A stretch of 64,000 nt of DNA from Streptomyces sp. NBC_01262. GTDB lineage: Bacteria; Actinomycetota; Actinomycetes; Streptomycetales; Streptomycetaceae. The notes under the pieces are model-generated. The model saw only the letters and a program-made list of their open reading frames with translations, ran no database searches and was not told the origin of the DNA. Position numbers and translations under genes: made by a program. Where the stretch lies: contig NZ_CP108462.1 in the NCBI RefSeq assembly GCF_036226365.1, forward strand, positions 1,488,001-1,552,000. Direction: 5' to 3'. This document shows, piece after piece, positions 7,457-16,719 of the stretch. Every line of letters begins with the position of its first letter. Positions within the stretch are counted from its first letter, which is position 1.

Positions 7457-9033
7457 CGTCCCGCCCCCAGCGAGTCCCGGCCGGGGTAACCGCCGCCGCC
7501 GAAGCGGGCGTCGAGGGCGTCGTAGTCCTTGCCGAAGGCGGCGGTGCGCGGCAAGGCGTCGATGAACTCCACCGTCTTCGGCTTCTTGTACGAGGCGATG
7601 CGCGCCCGGCAGTGCTCGATGATCTCCTCCGCGCTCACGCCGTCCCCGCCCTGGCCCAGCACCACCACCGCCTTGACGTCCTGCGCCCAGCGCTCGTTGG
7701 GGACGCCGATGACGGCCGCCTCCTTCACCCCCGGGTGGGACTCGATGCAGTTCTCCACCTCCGCCGGGAAGATGTTCTCGGCGGCCGACTTGAGCATCCG
7801 CGTCGTCGTCCCCAGGAAGCTGATCGTGCCGTCCGGCTCGCGCCGCCCGAGGTCGGTGGTGTGCCACCAGCCGAAGCGGAAGCGCTCCTCGTTCACCGCC
7901 GGCCGGTTCCAGTAGCCGAGGTGCACCAGATCGCCGCGTACGCAGATCTCGCCCGCCTCGCCCACCGCGCATTCCTCCCCCTGCCCGTCGAGGATGCGTA
8001 CGGTCACGAAGGGCCCGGGCCGTCCGGCATTGCCGGTGCCGGTGCCGCCGAAGGCGCCGGTGACGGCGAAGCCGGTGACCTCGGTCTGGCCGTAGCCCTT
8101 GCCCTCGCCGCCGCCGTTGCGGGTGAAGCGGCTGGTGTCGGTGGGGATGGTGCCCTGCCAGACGGGGGCGGCGATGCTGGCGCGCATGGCGGAGAGGTCG
8201 TGGCCGGCGTCCTTGTTCAGGGCGACCAGCTGGGCGATGGTCGGGGGCATGAGGTAGGCGTGCGTACAACGCTCCTCGGCGAGCAGCGGCAGCAGTTCCT
8301 CCGCCACCACCCGGCGTACGACGACGTTCTTGCCGCCGTGGACGAAGGCGGGGATTCCCCAGAACTGGTAGTTGCCGATGTGGAACATGGGCCCGGAGTT
8401 CAGGAAGGCGGTCTCATGGCCGATGTCGCCCATCCAGGCGGCGCAGACGCCCATCGCGAGGAGGTTGCGGTGGGAGAGCATCGAGCCGCACTGGCGGCCG
8501 GTGATCGCGGCGGTGTAGATCACCAGGAGCGCGGCGTCCGGGTCGATGTCGTCGCCGGAGTCGTCCGCCGACCCGGCGGCGAGGAAGGACTCGTACGTAT
8601 CCTCCCCCTCCCCCACCGTGTCGTGCCGGAGCCACAACGCCCCCTGCCCACCGCCCAGTTCGGCCCGTGCCTTGCGTACGGTGTCGCCGATCTCCTCGTC
8701 CTGCCAGACCACGACCCGGGGGTCGAAGTCCTCGACCACGAAGGCCATCTCGGGGGCCGCCCAGCGCCAGTAGCCGGGGCAGACCATCGCGCCGAGCTTG
8801 GCGGCGGCACCGAGGAGTTCGTAGACCCGGAAGGAGTTCTGGCCGAGCCACAGGATCCGGTCGCCGGGGCCGACGCCGACGCCGCGCAGGGCGTTGGCCA
8901 GCCGGTTGGTGCGCTCGTCGAACTCGGGCCAGGTCAGGCGCACCGGCCCGTCGACGAGCGCGGTCCGGCCGGGGAGCGAGCGGCGGTGCTCGCGGATGGT
9001 GTCGCCGATGGTGATCCGGCGGGTGGAAGTCAC
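7453..9033 (-). CDS. Acyl-CoA synthetase / AMP-dependent ligase with atypical P-loop
   Basis: A 526-residue ANL-superfamily ligase that should activate the free acid with ATP and CoA. Visible motifs are GYGQTEVTG (A5), GEICVRGDLVHLGYWNRP, the WHTTDLGRREPDG hinge region (A7/A8), and the C-terminal RTAAFGKDYDAL with the adenylation lysine. The ATP-binding A3 loop reads YTAAITGRQCGSMLS (173-187) rather than the usual TSGTTGxPKG. The GTG at 9033 was preferred over the GTG at 9045 because GAGGAG is 11 nt from the first and almost touches the second. It heads the minus-strand run and is divergent from the ACAD at 9151. Confidence 0.88.
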   Translation of the reverse strand: MTSTRRITIGDTIREHRRSLPGRTALVDGPVRLTWPEFDERTNRLANALRGVGVGPGDRILWLGQNSFRVYELLGAAAKLGAMVCPGYWRWAAPEMAFVVEDFDPRVVVWQDEEIGDTVRKARAELGGGQGALWLRHDTVGEGEDTYESFLAAGSADDSGDDIDPDAALLVIYTAAITGRQCGSMLSHRNLLAMGVCAAWMGDIGHETAFLNSGPMFHIGNYQFWGIPAFVHGGKNVVVRRVVAEELLPLLAEERCTHAYLMPPTIAQLVALNKDAGHDLSAMRASIAAPVWQGTIPTDTSRFTRNGGGEGKGYGQTEVTGFAVTGAFGGTGTGNAGRPGPFVTVRILDGQGEECAVGEAGEICVRGDLVHLGYWNRPAVNEERFRFGWWHTTDLGRREPDGTISFLGTTTRMLKSAAENIFPAEVENCIESHPGVKEAAVIGVPNERWAQDVKAVVVLGQGGDGVSAEEIIEHCRARIASYKKPKTVEFIDALPRTAAFGKDYDALDARFGGGGYPGRDSLGAGR

Positions 9034-9080
9034 TGGCCTACTCACTCCTCGTGCGCCTGCTCGGCGATCAAGCGTGTACA

Positions 9081-9106
9081 GAATCCTCTTAAATAGATAA
9101 CCTATT
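9081..9106. promoter_or_regulatory. Divergent promoter: GAATCCTCT box and AATAG-ATAAC-CTATT palindrome
   Basis: GAATCCTCT (9081-9089) is followed by the inverted repeat AATAGATAACCTATT (9092-9106, five-base arms, containing TAGATA). The same GAATCCTCT box followed by a palindrome recurs at 16667 between another divergent pair of this island. On the minus strand TATTTA directly upstream of the box could be a -10 element for the ligase gene. Confidence 0.5.
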
Positions 9107-9150
9107 CAGCTCAGGTAATCAATGTCTTGGAGCAAGAGGAGCGACCGCCG

Positions 9151-10374
9151 GTGGACATCAGCTACCCGCCCGAGACGCAGGGGTTCCGCGCCGAGGTCAC
9201 CGCCTTCCTCGCCGAGCGGCTGCCCGCCGGCTGGCAGGGCATCGGCGCCCTGGACGAGGACGCCGCCTGGGCATTCGCCCGCGACTGGCGGAGCCGGCTG
9301 GCCGAACGGCGCTACCTCTCCGTCGCCTGGCCCGAGCGGTACGGCGGCCGGGGGCTGTCCAAGCTGCACCAGGTCGTCCTGATGGAGGAACTGGCCCGCG
9401 CGGGCGTGCCGTTCGGCCTGCCGCAGGACACCTTCGGCGTGAAGATGCTGGCCAACACGCTGCTGCGCTGGGGCACCGAGGACCAGAAAGAGCACTTCCT
9501 CCCGCGCATCCTCAGCGGCGAGGACACCTGGTGCCAGGGCTACTCCGAGCCGGGCGCAGGCTCCGACCTGGCCTCCCTCACCACCCGCGCAGACCTCGAC
9601 CCGGACACCGGGGAGTGGGTGATCAACGGCCAGAAGGTGTGGACCTCCGGCGCCCAGCACTGCGACTGGATCTTCGTCCTGGCCCGCACCGACCGCGACG
9701 CGCCCCGGCACCGCGGCATCTCGTTCCTCCTCGTCCCGCTCCACCAGCCCGGCGTCGAGGTCCGGCCCTTCCGCATGATGGACGGCCGCCCGCACTTCAA
9801 CGAGGTCTTCTTCACCGGCGCCCGCACCCGCGCCGACCTCGTCGTCGGCGGCGTCGACAACGGCTGGGCCGTCGCCCAGAGCCTGCTCGGCGTCGAGCGG
9901 GGCGAGGAGGCCGCGACCAACCCCATCCTCTTCAAGGCCGAGGTCGAGCGCCTCATCGAGCTCGCCCGCCTCTACGGCAAGGACCAGGATCCCGTCATCC
10001 GCCAGCGCATCGCCTGGTGCTGGTCCAAGGTCGAGATCATGCGCTACCTGGGCTACCGCGTCCTCACCGGCTGGCTCAAAGGCGCCCAGCCCGGCCCCGA
10101 GTCCTCCGTCTCCAAGCTCTTCTGGAGCGAGTACCACACCAAGGTCACCGACCTCGCCATGGACATCATGGGCATGCACGCCCAGATCCCGGCCGGCCGC
10201 CCGCCCCTGCGCACCTACCGCACCGACGACCCGGGAGCGGCGAACTCCTCCGCCTCGTGGTCCACGACCTACCAGATCGCCTTCTCCGGCACGATCTACG
10301 CCGGGACGTCCCAGGTCCAGCGCAACATCCTCGCCGAGAAGGTCCTCGGCCTACCGCGCGAGCCGCGAGCGTAG
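9151..10374 (+). CDS. Acyl-CoA dehydrogenase
   Basis: A 407-residue ACAD. Visible marks are RYGGRGLSKLHQVVLMEELARAG, GYSEPGAGSDLASL (FAD/substrate binding), VINGQKVWTSGAQHCDW and the C-terminal YAGTSQVQRNILAEKVLGLPREP. The GLPREP ending is shared with the ACAD at 21025, and both resemble the larger-subunit FadE proteins of steroid catabolism. The GTG at 9151 follows AGAGGAG at good spacing; the upstream in-frame TTG at 9127 has no such signal. It is the only gene of its strand here, divergent from the ligase operon. Confidence 0.9.
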   Translation: MDISYPPETQGFRAEVTAFLAERLPAGWQGIGALDEDAAWAFARDWRSRLAERRYLSVAWPERYGGRGLSKLHQVVLMEELARAGVPFGLPQDTFGVKMLANTLLRWGTEDQKEHFLPRILSGEDTWCQGYSEPGAGSDLASLTTRADLDPDTGEWVINGQKVWTSGAQHCDWIFVLARTDRDAPRHRGISFLLVPLHQPGVEVRPFRMMDGRPHFNEVFFTGARTRADLVVGGVDNGWAVAQSLLGVERGEEAATNPILFKAEVERLIELARLYGKDQDPVIRQRIAWCWSKVEIMRYLGYRVLTGWLKGAQPGPESSVSKLFWSEYHTKVTDLAMDIMGMHAQIPAGRPPLRTYRTDDPGAANSSASWSTTYQIAFSGTIYAGTSQVQRNILAEKVLGLPREPRA

Positions 10375-10387
10375 AAGCCAAGGCCTT

Positions 10388-11560
10388 TCACCCGCAGAAG
10401 GCGTCCTCGAACAGCTTCTCCGTGGCGGCGGCAGCCTTCTCGCTCATCGAGTTGGGGTCGAGGTTGAGGGCGATCGTGACCTGGCGCTTCGCGTCCGGGC
10501 CCGCGTAGGACTGCACCAGGTACCCGGGGAAATTGCCGTCGAGCCCCCAGACGGTCCCGCACCGCAGTGTGCGGGGCACCAGGCCGAGCCCGAACTTCTC
10601 GCCCTTGCCGCCGGTGACGGTGGTCATCATCTGCTTCAGCAGGGCCGGCGGGAGCAGCCGGCCGCCCAGCAGCGCCCGGTAGAAGGCGGAGACGTCGCCC
10701 GCGGTGGCGACGATGCCGCCGCCCGCGTAGGCGATCGAGGGGCTGAAGCGGGTGACGTCGGTCGCCTTGGCGGGCGGCTTGCCGATGACGAAGTAGCCGT
10801 GCGCGTGCGGTCCGTCGATCTCCGGTCCGATCGGGAGGTAACTGGAGTGCAGTTCCAGCGGCCTGAAGACGCGCTGGTCCAGCTGGTGGGCCAGTGAGGT
10901 CCCGGTGGCCTTCTCGATGATGAGCCCGGCCACGGTGTAGTTGGTGTTGGAGTACGCCGCGCCGGTGCCGGGCGCGAAGGCGGGCTTGAGCGCGTTGGCC
11001 AGGGCCACGAGCTGCTGCGGGGTGGTGACGCGGGTGACGTCGCCCGCCAGGTAGGGCGCGAGGTAGGCGGGGTTGTCCTCGTAGTTGGGAATGCCGCTGG
11101 AATGGTTCAGCAGCTCGCGGATCGTGATGTGCGCGCCGTTGGGGACCAGGCCGGGCTGCCACTTCTCGACGGTGTCGTCGAGGCTCAGCTTCTTCTCGTC
11201 GGCCAGCTGGAGCATGATCACCGCGACATAGGACTTCGACACGCTGCCGATCCGGAATCGGTCGCTCACGGCGAGGGGCGTGTGTGTGGCCACCTCGCCC
11301 TCGCCCCACGCCGTGGAGGTCTGCCGGCCGTTCTCGGCCGTGACCACCACCACCCCGGGCACACCGTTGGCCAGAACGGCCGCGCTGTCGGCGGCCAGCC
11401 GCTCCCTCTGCGAGTCCCCGTGCGCGACCTTGCTCTGTGCGGCCTTCGTCTGCGCGACCTGCTCACGCGAGAGGCTGTCGCGGGAGTTGTCCTCGCCGCA
11501 CGCACTCACGCCCAGGAGCAGCGAGACGGCCAGGACCAGGACCACGGATCGGACTCTCAC
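10388..11560 (-). CDS. Secreted serine hydrolase (beta-lactamase/DD-peptidase class C-like), lipoprotein
   Basis: A 390-residue protein with a lipoprotein signal: a basic start (MRVRS), a hydrophobic core and a lipobox GVSAC with lipidation at C21. The class C fold follows, with SVSK (SxxK nucleophile), YSNTNY (second motif) and ELLNHSSGIPNYED. It probably acts as a D-alanyl-D-alanine carboxypeptidase or esterase on the outer face of the membrane. The GTG at 11560 was chosen because GGAGGTG lies 9 nt upstream; the GTG at 11572 overlaps that Shine-Dalgarno. It interrupts the acyl-CoA island and has no evident link to it. Confidence 0.87.
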   Translation of the reverse strand: MRVRSVVLVLAVSLLLGVSACGEDNSRDSLSREQVAQTKAAQSKVAHGDSQRERLAADSAAVLANGVPGVVVVTAENGRQTSTAWGEGEVATHTPLAVSDRFRIGSVSKSYVAVIMLQLADEKKLSLDDTVEKWQPGLVPNGAHITIRELLNHSSGIPNYEDNPAYLAPYLAGDVTRVTTPQQLVALANALKPAFAPGTGAAYSNTNYTVAGLIIEKATGTSLAHQLDQRVFRPLELHSSYLPIGPEIDGPHAHGYFVIGKPPAKATDVTRFSPSIAYAGGGIVATAGDVSAFYRALLGGRLLPPALLKQMMTTVTGGKGEKFGLGLVPRTLRCGTVWGLDGNFPGYLVQSYAGPDAKRQVTIALNLDPNSMSEKAAAATEKLFEDAFCG

Positions 11561-11670
11561 AGCGGGACGCACCTCCGGCAGCGGTTTGCGGCCACTGTCG
11601 CTGCCGGGCGCGGGCGGACGCGGCCGCCACGCGCAGAGGGAGCGGTGAATGCATCACACCGGACGAAGGC

Positions 11671-12249
11671 TCAGGTCGCGGTCTGCCCGTCAAGCGTCTC
11701 GCGCAGGATGTCCGCGTGCCCTGCGTGCTGGATGGTCTCGGCAATGACGTGCAGCAGCACCCGACGCACGCTCCTCACCCCTCCGGGCTCGCTCCAGGGC
11801 GCCTCCGGCAGCGGGTGCGTGGCCGACAGGTCGGGCACGGAGGCGATGAGCTTCTCGGTGCGCTCGGCCACCTGCTCGTAGCGCTCGATGATCCCGGCCA
11901 GCGTCTCGCCGGGCAGCATCCGGAAATCGTTCTCGCGGTCGATCGCCCACTGCGGGAGCTCGCGTGCGGTACCGGCCATGAAGTCGGCCCAGGTGACACC
12001 GTCGGGCAGGTCGAAGCGCATCGCCGACGGGCCCTCGACGACGAACCGCATCCATCCCTCCTCGGCGGACGTGACGTGCTTGATCAGCCCGCCCAGGCAC
12101 AGCGCGCTGGCCGTCGGGCGCTCCCCGGCCTGCTCGTCGCTGAGCCCGCGCACGGTGCCGGTCAGGGCCGATCGCGCCGTCGCGAGCTCGGCGAGCAGGT
12201 CGGCCCGCTCGGCGTCAAGGGTCGAGGTGGTCGTGGTCATGGCGGTCAT
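11671..12249 (-). CDS. DinB-family protein
   Basis: A 192-residue four-helix protein of the DinB/DUF664 type. LCLGGLIKHVTSAEEGWM holds the first conserved histidine, the middle has WAIDRENDFRMLPGETL, and the C-terminal RRVLLHVIAETIQHAGHADILRE gives the remaining His ligands of the metal site. Such proteins are putative metal-dependent thiol transferases in mycothiol-using actinobacteria, and the reaction is unknown. The ATG at 12249 has GGAAGGA upstream. It is divergent from the WYL regulator across 100 bp, a recurrent actinobacterial pairing that suggests control by that regulator. Confidence 0.85.
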   Translation of the reverse strand: MTAMTTTTSTLDAERADLLAELATARSALTGTVRGLSDEQAGERPTASALCLGGLIKHVTSAEEGWMRFVVEGPSAMRFDLPDGVTWADFMAGTARELPQWAIDRENDFRMLPGETLAGIIERYEQVAERTEKLIASVPDLSATHPLPEAPWSEPGGVRSVRRVLLHVIAETIQHAGHADILRETLDGQTAT

Positions 12250-12349
12250 GGTGATGGGGTCCTTCCGGTCGTTCTGGTTGTCCGGCACGAGAGAACAATC
12301 GCAGGGGAAGCGGACAGGATTTGGCCGCTTCTCAGGGCAATCTGGAGTC

Positions 12350-13360
12350 ATGCAGAAGACCTCAGCCCGGCTGCTCTCGCTTCTCTCGCTGCTCCAGGCG
12401 CGCCGGGACTGGCCGGGGGCGCTGCTGGCCGACCGGCTGGAGGTCAGCCCGCGCACCGTGCGCCGCGATGTCGACCGCCTGCGCGAACTCGGCTATCCCA
12501 TCGTGGCCTTCAAGGGCCCCGACGGCGGTTACCGGCTCGACGCCGGGACGGAACTGCCCCCATTGCTGTTCGACGACGAGCAGGCCGTGGCGCTGGCCAT
12601 CGCGCTCCAGATCGCCACCACCTCCGGCGCCGGCATCGAGGAGGCGGCGGCGCGCGCGCTGACCACCGTCCGGCAGGTCATGCCCGCCCGGCTGCGCCAC
12701 CGCATCGACACCCTCCAGGTCACCGCCGTCGAACGGCCCGCGTTCCGGCCGAACCCGCGGGTCGACAGCGGCGTGATCATGACGCTCAGCGCCGCCGTCC
12801 ACGCCCGCGAGGTGCTGCGCTTCGACCACACCCCCGTCGGCGACAAGGACCGCACCGGACCCTCCGAGCGCCGAGTGCAGCCCCACCACCTCGTCACCTG
12901 GGGCGGGCGCTGGTACCTCGTCGCCTGGGACCTCGACCGCGAGGACTGGCGCACCTTCCGCGCCGACCGGATCACCCCGCGCACCCCCACGGGACCCCGC
13001 TTCACCCCGCGCGAACTGCCCGGCGGAAACGTCGCCGCCTTCGTGACCAGCAAGTTCAACAGCTCCCCCGGTTCCGCCGCCTCCGGTGGCTCCGGTGGCT
13101 CCGGCGACTGGCCCTGCCGCGGCGAGGTGATCCTCGACCTCCCCGCCGCCACCGTCTCCCGCCACACCCGCGACGCGGTCGTCGAGGAACTCGGCCCCGA
13201 CCGCTGCCGGCTCATCCTCGGCTCCTGGTCCTGGCCCGGCCTCGCCGCCGCCATCGGCAGATTCGACGCCGACTTCGAGGTCGTCGGCCCCGCCGAGCTC
13301 AAGGACGCCGTCGCGCGCCTGGCCCGCCGCTACGCCGACGCCGCGAACGGCTCGCACTGA
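12350..13360 (+). CDS. HTH-WYL transcriptional regulator (YafY/DeoR-like)
   Basis: A 336-residue regulator with an N-terminal helix-turn-helix (about 5-60; LADRLEVSPRTVRRDVDRL) and a central-to-C-terminal WYL domain recognisable from HHLVTWGGRWYLVAWDLDREDWRTF. A glycine/serine-rich linker (GSAASGGSGGSG, about 240-255) splits the C-terminal half, probably a lineage-specific loop. CTGGAG precedes the ATG at 12350. It probably controls the divergent DinB gene. It converges on the second ligase gene with 29 bp between stops and no obvious terminator. Confidence 0.9.
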   Translation: MQKTSARLLSLLSLLQARRDWPGALLADRLEVSPRTVRRDVDRLRELGYPIVAFKGPDGGYRLDAGTELPPLLFDDEQAVALAIALQIATTSGAGIEEAAARALTTVRQVMPARLRHRIDTLQVTAVERPAFRPNPRVDSGVIMTLSAAVHAREVLRFDHTPVGDKDRTGPSERRVQPHHLVTWGGRWYLVAWDLDREDWRTFRADRITPRTPTGPRFTPRELPGGNVAAFVTSKFNSSPGSAASGGSGGSGDWPCRGEVILDLPAATVSRHTRDAVVEELGPDRCRLILGSWSWPGLAAAIGRFDADFEVVGPAELKDAVARLARRYADAANGSH

Positions 13361-13389
13361 TCCGGACTTGTACGGCCGCCGACAAGGCC

Positions 13390-14820
13390 CTAAGGCTCAC
13401 GCAGGCGACTGCGTACGATCTTGCCGTTCGCGTTGCGCGGCAGGTCGGCCACGAAGCACCAGCGGGCGGGCACCTTGAAGCCGGAGAGCCGGTCGCGGGC
13501 GTACGTCCTGAGCGCGTCGGGGTCGGGCGGGGCGGCCGGGTCCGCCGGGACGACGAAGGCGACGACGGTCTGGCCCAGGCGGTCGTCGGGCCTGCCGACG
13601 ACCGCGGCGTCGGCGACTGCGGGGTGGGCGGCGAGGACCGTCTCGACCTCAAGGGGGTGGACGTTCTCGCCGCCGCGGATGATCATGTCGTTCCGGCGGC
13701 CGGAGAGGTAGAGGTAGCCGTCCGCCGCGATCCGGCCGAGGTCGCCGCTGTGCAGCCAGCCCTCGTCGTCCACCCGGAAGAGGTGGTCGGCCCGGCCGAG
13801 GACCTCGCCCACACCGTCCGGCCCGGCGTCGGCGCCGATCCGCAGTTCTACGCCGGGAGCCGCGCGGCCTACGGACAGCAGCAGTTCGGGGCGGCCCGCG
13901 ACGGCTTCACGGTGGTCGTCGGGGGTGAGCACGCTGAGCGGGGAGCCCTCGGTCTGCCCGAACATGTTGAGCATGCGCACCCCGGGCATCGCCCCGTACG
14001 TACGGCGCAGCGTCTCCGGACGGACGGGGGCACCGCCGTACTGGAGGACGCGGAGGCGGGGTTGATGCGCCTGGCCCGCCGCGAGCAGCATTTCCAGCAT
14101 CGCGGGGACCATGCTGGTGTGGGTCGCACCCATGTCGCGGAGCAGGGCCCAGCCCTCGGTCGTGAAGCGGGGCAGCCCGGTGACGGTGGCACCGGCGGCG
14201 AGGGCGACGGCGAGGTTGCCCAGGCCCGCGATGTGGTGGAAGGGCGAGCTGCCGCCGTAGAAGCTGCTCGGGTCGAGTTCGCACAGGGCGCCGTTGACGC
14301 GGGCCCGGGCCGCGAGCCGCCACTGCGGCATCGGGACGGCCTTCGGGACGCCCGTGGTGCCGGAGGTGTGCAGGACGGCCGCGATGTCGTCCGGCGCGGC
14401 GGCCAGTTCCCTGCCGGACGCGGGCAGTTCGGCGAGCTCGGGCAGGATGGCCACCCCGCAGCCGGTCAGCTCCGCCACGGTGAGGCCGAGTTCGGCGAAC
14501 CCGGCCTGGGCCACGACGAGCGGGGCCCCCAGCGCCTTGACGACCGCCGCGATCTCCGGCGGCGCCATCCGCACGCCGAGCGGCGCGAGCGGGTGCCCCG
14601 ACCCCGCGCCGCCGATCACCAGGGCCAGCGCCTCGGCCGAGGTGGCCACCAGCGCCGGCACGGGCCGCCCGGGGGCGCAGCCGAGGGCGTCCAGCCAGTC
14701 GGCGGCCCCGGCGGCGCGGTCGAGGAGTTCGTGCCCGGACCAGGTGGCGCCGCCGAAGCGCACGGCCGGGCGGGGGTGGTCGTAGGCGCGGGCCACCATG
14801 GCGGTCCAGGTGGCGGTCAC
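13390..14820 (-). CDS. Acyl-CoA synthetase / AMP-dependent ligase
   Basis: A 476-residue ANL ligase with a near-canonical ATP loop HTSGTTGVPKAVPMPQ, A5 motif MFGQTEGSPLS, hinge GWLHSGDLGRIAADGYLYLSGR, RGGENVHPLEVE and catalytic lysine in RNANGKIVRS. It should activate a carboxylic acid to its CoA thioester. The start is the GTG at 14820, 5 nt after the SDR stop, so it is translationally coupled to SDR and luciferase-like genes upstream (order LLM-SDR-ligase). It differs strongly in sequence from the ligase at 7453, so the two probably act on different acids or at different steps. Confidence 0.9.
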   Translation of the reverse strand: MTATWTAMVARAYDHPRPAVRFGGATWSGHELLDRAAGAADWLDALGCAPGRPVPALVATSAEALALVIGGAGSGHPLAPLGVRMAPPEIAAVVKALGAPLVVAQAGFAELGLTVAELTGCGVAILPELAELPASGRELAAAPDDIAAVLHTSGTTGVPKAVPMPQWRLAARARVNGALCELDPSSFYGGSSPFHHIAGLGNLAVALAAGATVTGLPRFTTEGWALLRDMGATHTSMVPAMLEMLLAAGQAHQPRLRVLQYGGAPVRPETLRRTYGAMPGVRMLNMFGQTEGSPLSVLTPDDHREAVAGRPELLLSVGRAAPGVELRIGADAGPDGVGEVLGRADHLFRVDDEGWLHSGDLGRIAADGYLYLSGRRNDMIIRGGENVHPLEVETVLAAHPAVADAAVVGRPDDRLGQTVVAFVVPADPAAPPDPDALRTYARDRLSGFKVPARWCFVADLPRNANGKIVRSRLREP

Positions 14821-14825
14821 GGGGT

Positions 14826-15638
14826 TCAGCCCTGTCCCGATGTCGTCGCCCGCAGGTCCGCCACGTACGGCTGGTGGGCGAGGAGCCCGCCGTCCACGCA
14901 CAGCGTCTGCCCGGTGATGAAGGCGGCCTCGTCGGAGGCGAGGAAGACCACGGCCGAGGCGATGTCCTCGGGGCGGCCGAGGCGGGGGGTGAGGTGGTGG
15001 CGGAGCATCGTCTCCTGGATCGGCCCGTACTCCGAACCGGAGCTGGCCGGGGTGACGATGAAGCCGGGGGCGATGGCGTTGCAGCGGACGCCCTGTTTGC
15101 CGTGCTGGGTGGCGACGTACTGGGTGAGGTTGATGATGGCCGCCTTGGAGGCCCCGTAGGCGGGGTGGCTGAGGTCTCCGGCGAGGCCGGCGCCGGAGGA
15201 GGTGTTGATGACGGAGCCGCCGCCGCGCGCGACCAGGTGCGGGATCGCGGCCTGAATGGCGGCCATCGTGCCCCTCAGGTTGATGCGCAGGGTGTCGTCC
15301 CACACGGCGGGGTCGGCGTCGGCCACCGGGAGGTCGAGGCGGGCGGCGAGGTGGGTGGCGGCGGCGTTGTTGTGGAGGATGTCGAGGCCGCCGTAGACGG
15401 TGACGGCGGTCGCGATCATGGCGCGTACGGACTCGACGTCGCCGAGGTCCACGCCGATGGCGACGGCGGATCCGCCCGCAGTGCCGATCCGTTCGGCCAC
15501 CGCCTTGGCCCCGTCGAGGTTGAGGTCGGCGACGACGGTGTGCGCGCCCTCGGCGGCCACGCGTTCGGCGGTTGCCGCACCGATGCCGGAGGCAGCCCCG
15601 GTCACGATGGCGATTTTGTCCTTGAGTCTGCCGGTCAT
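14826..15638 (-). CDS. SDR-family oxidoreductase
   Basis: A 270-residue classical [11 protein letters not shown] cofactor loop, VADLNLDG (acidic residue after beta-2, favouring NAD+), NNAAA, catalytic Ser in INTSSGAG and YGASK. Its ATG at 15638 overlaps the stop of the luciferase-like gene (ATGA), and its stop is 5 nt before the ligase start, so the three form an operon. It likely oxidises a hydroxyl of the shared substrate or its CoA ester. Nothing in the sequence fixes the substrate. Confidence 0.88.
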   Translation of the reverse strand: MTGRLKDKIAIVTGAASGIGAATAERVAAEGAHTVVADLNLDGAKAVAERIGTAGGSAVAIGVDLGDVESVRAMIATAVTVYGGLDILHNNAAATHLAARLDLPVADADPAVWDDTLRINLRGTMAAIQAAIPHLVARGGGSVINTSSGAGLAGDLSHPAYGASKAAIINLTQYVATQHGKQGVRCNAIAPGFIVTPASSGSEYGPIQETMLRHHLTPRLGRPEDIASAVVFLASDEAAFITGQTLCVDGGLLAHQPYVADLRATTSGQG

Positions 15639-16630
15639 GACGCCTCTCCTCCGGGCTCGTGGTCCGCCAGCAGCGGACGCAGGCGGGTGCAGATCGTCCT
15701 GACGTGCCGGGCCGTCATCTCCTCCGGCATCCCGGCGACCGACGCCCAGAACCACACCGTCTCCACGGGAGCGCCCGCCGTCCGCTTCCTGATCTCGGCG
15801 GCCACGTCCTCGGGCGTGCCGTAGAGGTAGGAGGAGAGCGGGCCCCGGGGCTCGCGCCGGCGCAGCTTGTCCGGGTCCACGGGGCGCGGCGGCGGCTGGC
15901 CGGTGCCCTCGACCATGTAGCGGCGGTAGCTGTCGACCTGGTAGGCGATGTAGGGCGCGACCACCGGCCAGTCCCCTTCCGGGTCATCCGTGACGTACGC
16001 CTCGAAGCCGCCCGCCATCCGGGCCGAGGCGGCGGGGTCGTGGCCGCCCTCGACGAGCCCGTCCCGGTAGTGCGGCCAGGACTCGGCGGAGGGGGTGAGC
16101 AGGGCCTCGCCCATGCGGCCGGCCCGGCGGGCGCCCTTGGGGCCCTGGTAGCCGAGCCAGATCGGCAGCCGCTGCTGTACGGGGGCGGGGGTGACGCCGC
16201 CCTTGTCCCAGAGCCGGCGCAGCTCGCCGACCTGTGCGTCGAGGGTGCGGTAGCGGGCCGTCACATCGGCGTCGAACAGCTCGAACTCCGGTACGCGGTA
16301 GCCCGCTCCCAGGCCGAGGTCGAGCCGGCCGCCGCTGATGATGTCGACGACGGCGGCCTCCTCGGCGAGCTGCGCGGTCTTGCGCAGCGGCGCGACGAGG
16401 ATGCCGGTGCCGAGCCGTACGCGTGAGGTGCGCGCGGCCGCGGCGGCGGCGAAGGTGAGGGGCTGCGGCAGGTAGCCGTCCTCGAAGCCGTGGTGCTCGG
16501 AGAACCAGACGGAGTCGGCGCCGAGCCGCTCGGCCTCCTCGCACATCTCCAGGGTGAAGCCGTAGAGGCGGGCGGGGTCCTGTCGCCACTTCGGGGGGTT
16601 GCGCAGGTCGAACCAGAGGCCGATCTTCAC
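15635..16630 (-). CDS. Luciferase-like (probably F420-dependent) oxidoreductase
   Basis: A 331-residue luciferase-fold protein: [15 protein letters not shown] start, [20 protein letters not shown] near the active site, [43 protein letters not shown], and [18 protein letters not shown]. The EHH element is typical of flavin/F420 enzymes of this superfamily. The GTG at 16630 is preceded by GGGAGCTGG. It heads the LLM-SDR-ligase operon and is divergent from the hotdog protein at 16720. It is only distantly similar to the LLM at 1531, so this is not a recent duplication. Confidence 0.84.
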   Translation of the reverse strand: MKIGLWFDLRNPPKWRQDPARLYGFTLEMCEEAERLGADSVWFSEHHGFEDGYLPQPLTFAAAAAARTSRVRLGTGILVAPLRKTAQLAEEAAVVDIISGGRLDLGLGAGYRVPEFELFDADVTARYRTLDAQVGELRRLWDKGGVTPAPVQQRLPIWLGYQGPKGARRAGRMGEALLTPSAESWPHYRDGLVEGGHDPAASARMAGGFEAYVTDDPEGDWPVVAPYIAYQVDSYRRYMVEGTGQPPPRPVDPDKLRRREPRGPLSSYLYGTPEDVAAEIRKRTAGAPVETVWFWASVAGMPEEMTARHVRTICTRLRPLLADHEPGGEAS

Positions 16631-16666
16631 GGCGGCCAGCTCCCATCGGGTCGTAGCGACTTATGC

Positions 16667-16687
16667 GAATCCTCTGTTATATCTAAC
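16667..16687. promoter_or_regulatory. Divergent promoter: GAATCCTCT box and GTTATATCTAAC palindrome
   Basis: A GAATCCTCT box identical to that at 9081 begins near 16667 and is followed at 16676-16687 by GTTATATCTAAC, a palindrome with one mismatched pair that contains TATCTA. It lies between the divergent luciferase-like gene (start 16630) and the hotdog gene (start 16720). Confidence 0.5.
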
Positions 16688-16719
16688 GCATTAAACTGAA
16701 TCAGACAAGGAGTGCTGCC

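Noticed and set aside
3407..9033. Polyketide or fatty-acid biosynthesis as the role of the thiolase, FabG and MaoC run
   Set aside because: There is no acyl carrier protein, acyltransferase or ketosynthase; the thiolase is of the degradative type and CoA ligase, ACADs and CoA transferases point to catabolism.
11437..15159. A 1240-codon plus-strand open frame
   Set aside because: It crosses the WYL regulator in another frame and lies antisense to the lipoprotein, DinB, ligase and SDR genes, with Arg/Pro-rich low-complexity translation and no Shine-Dalgarno.
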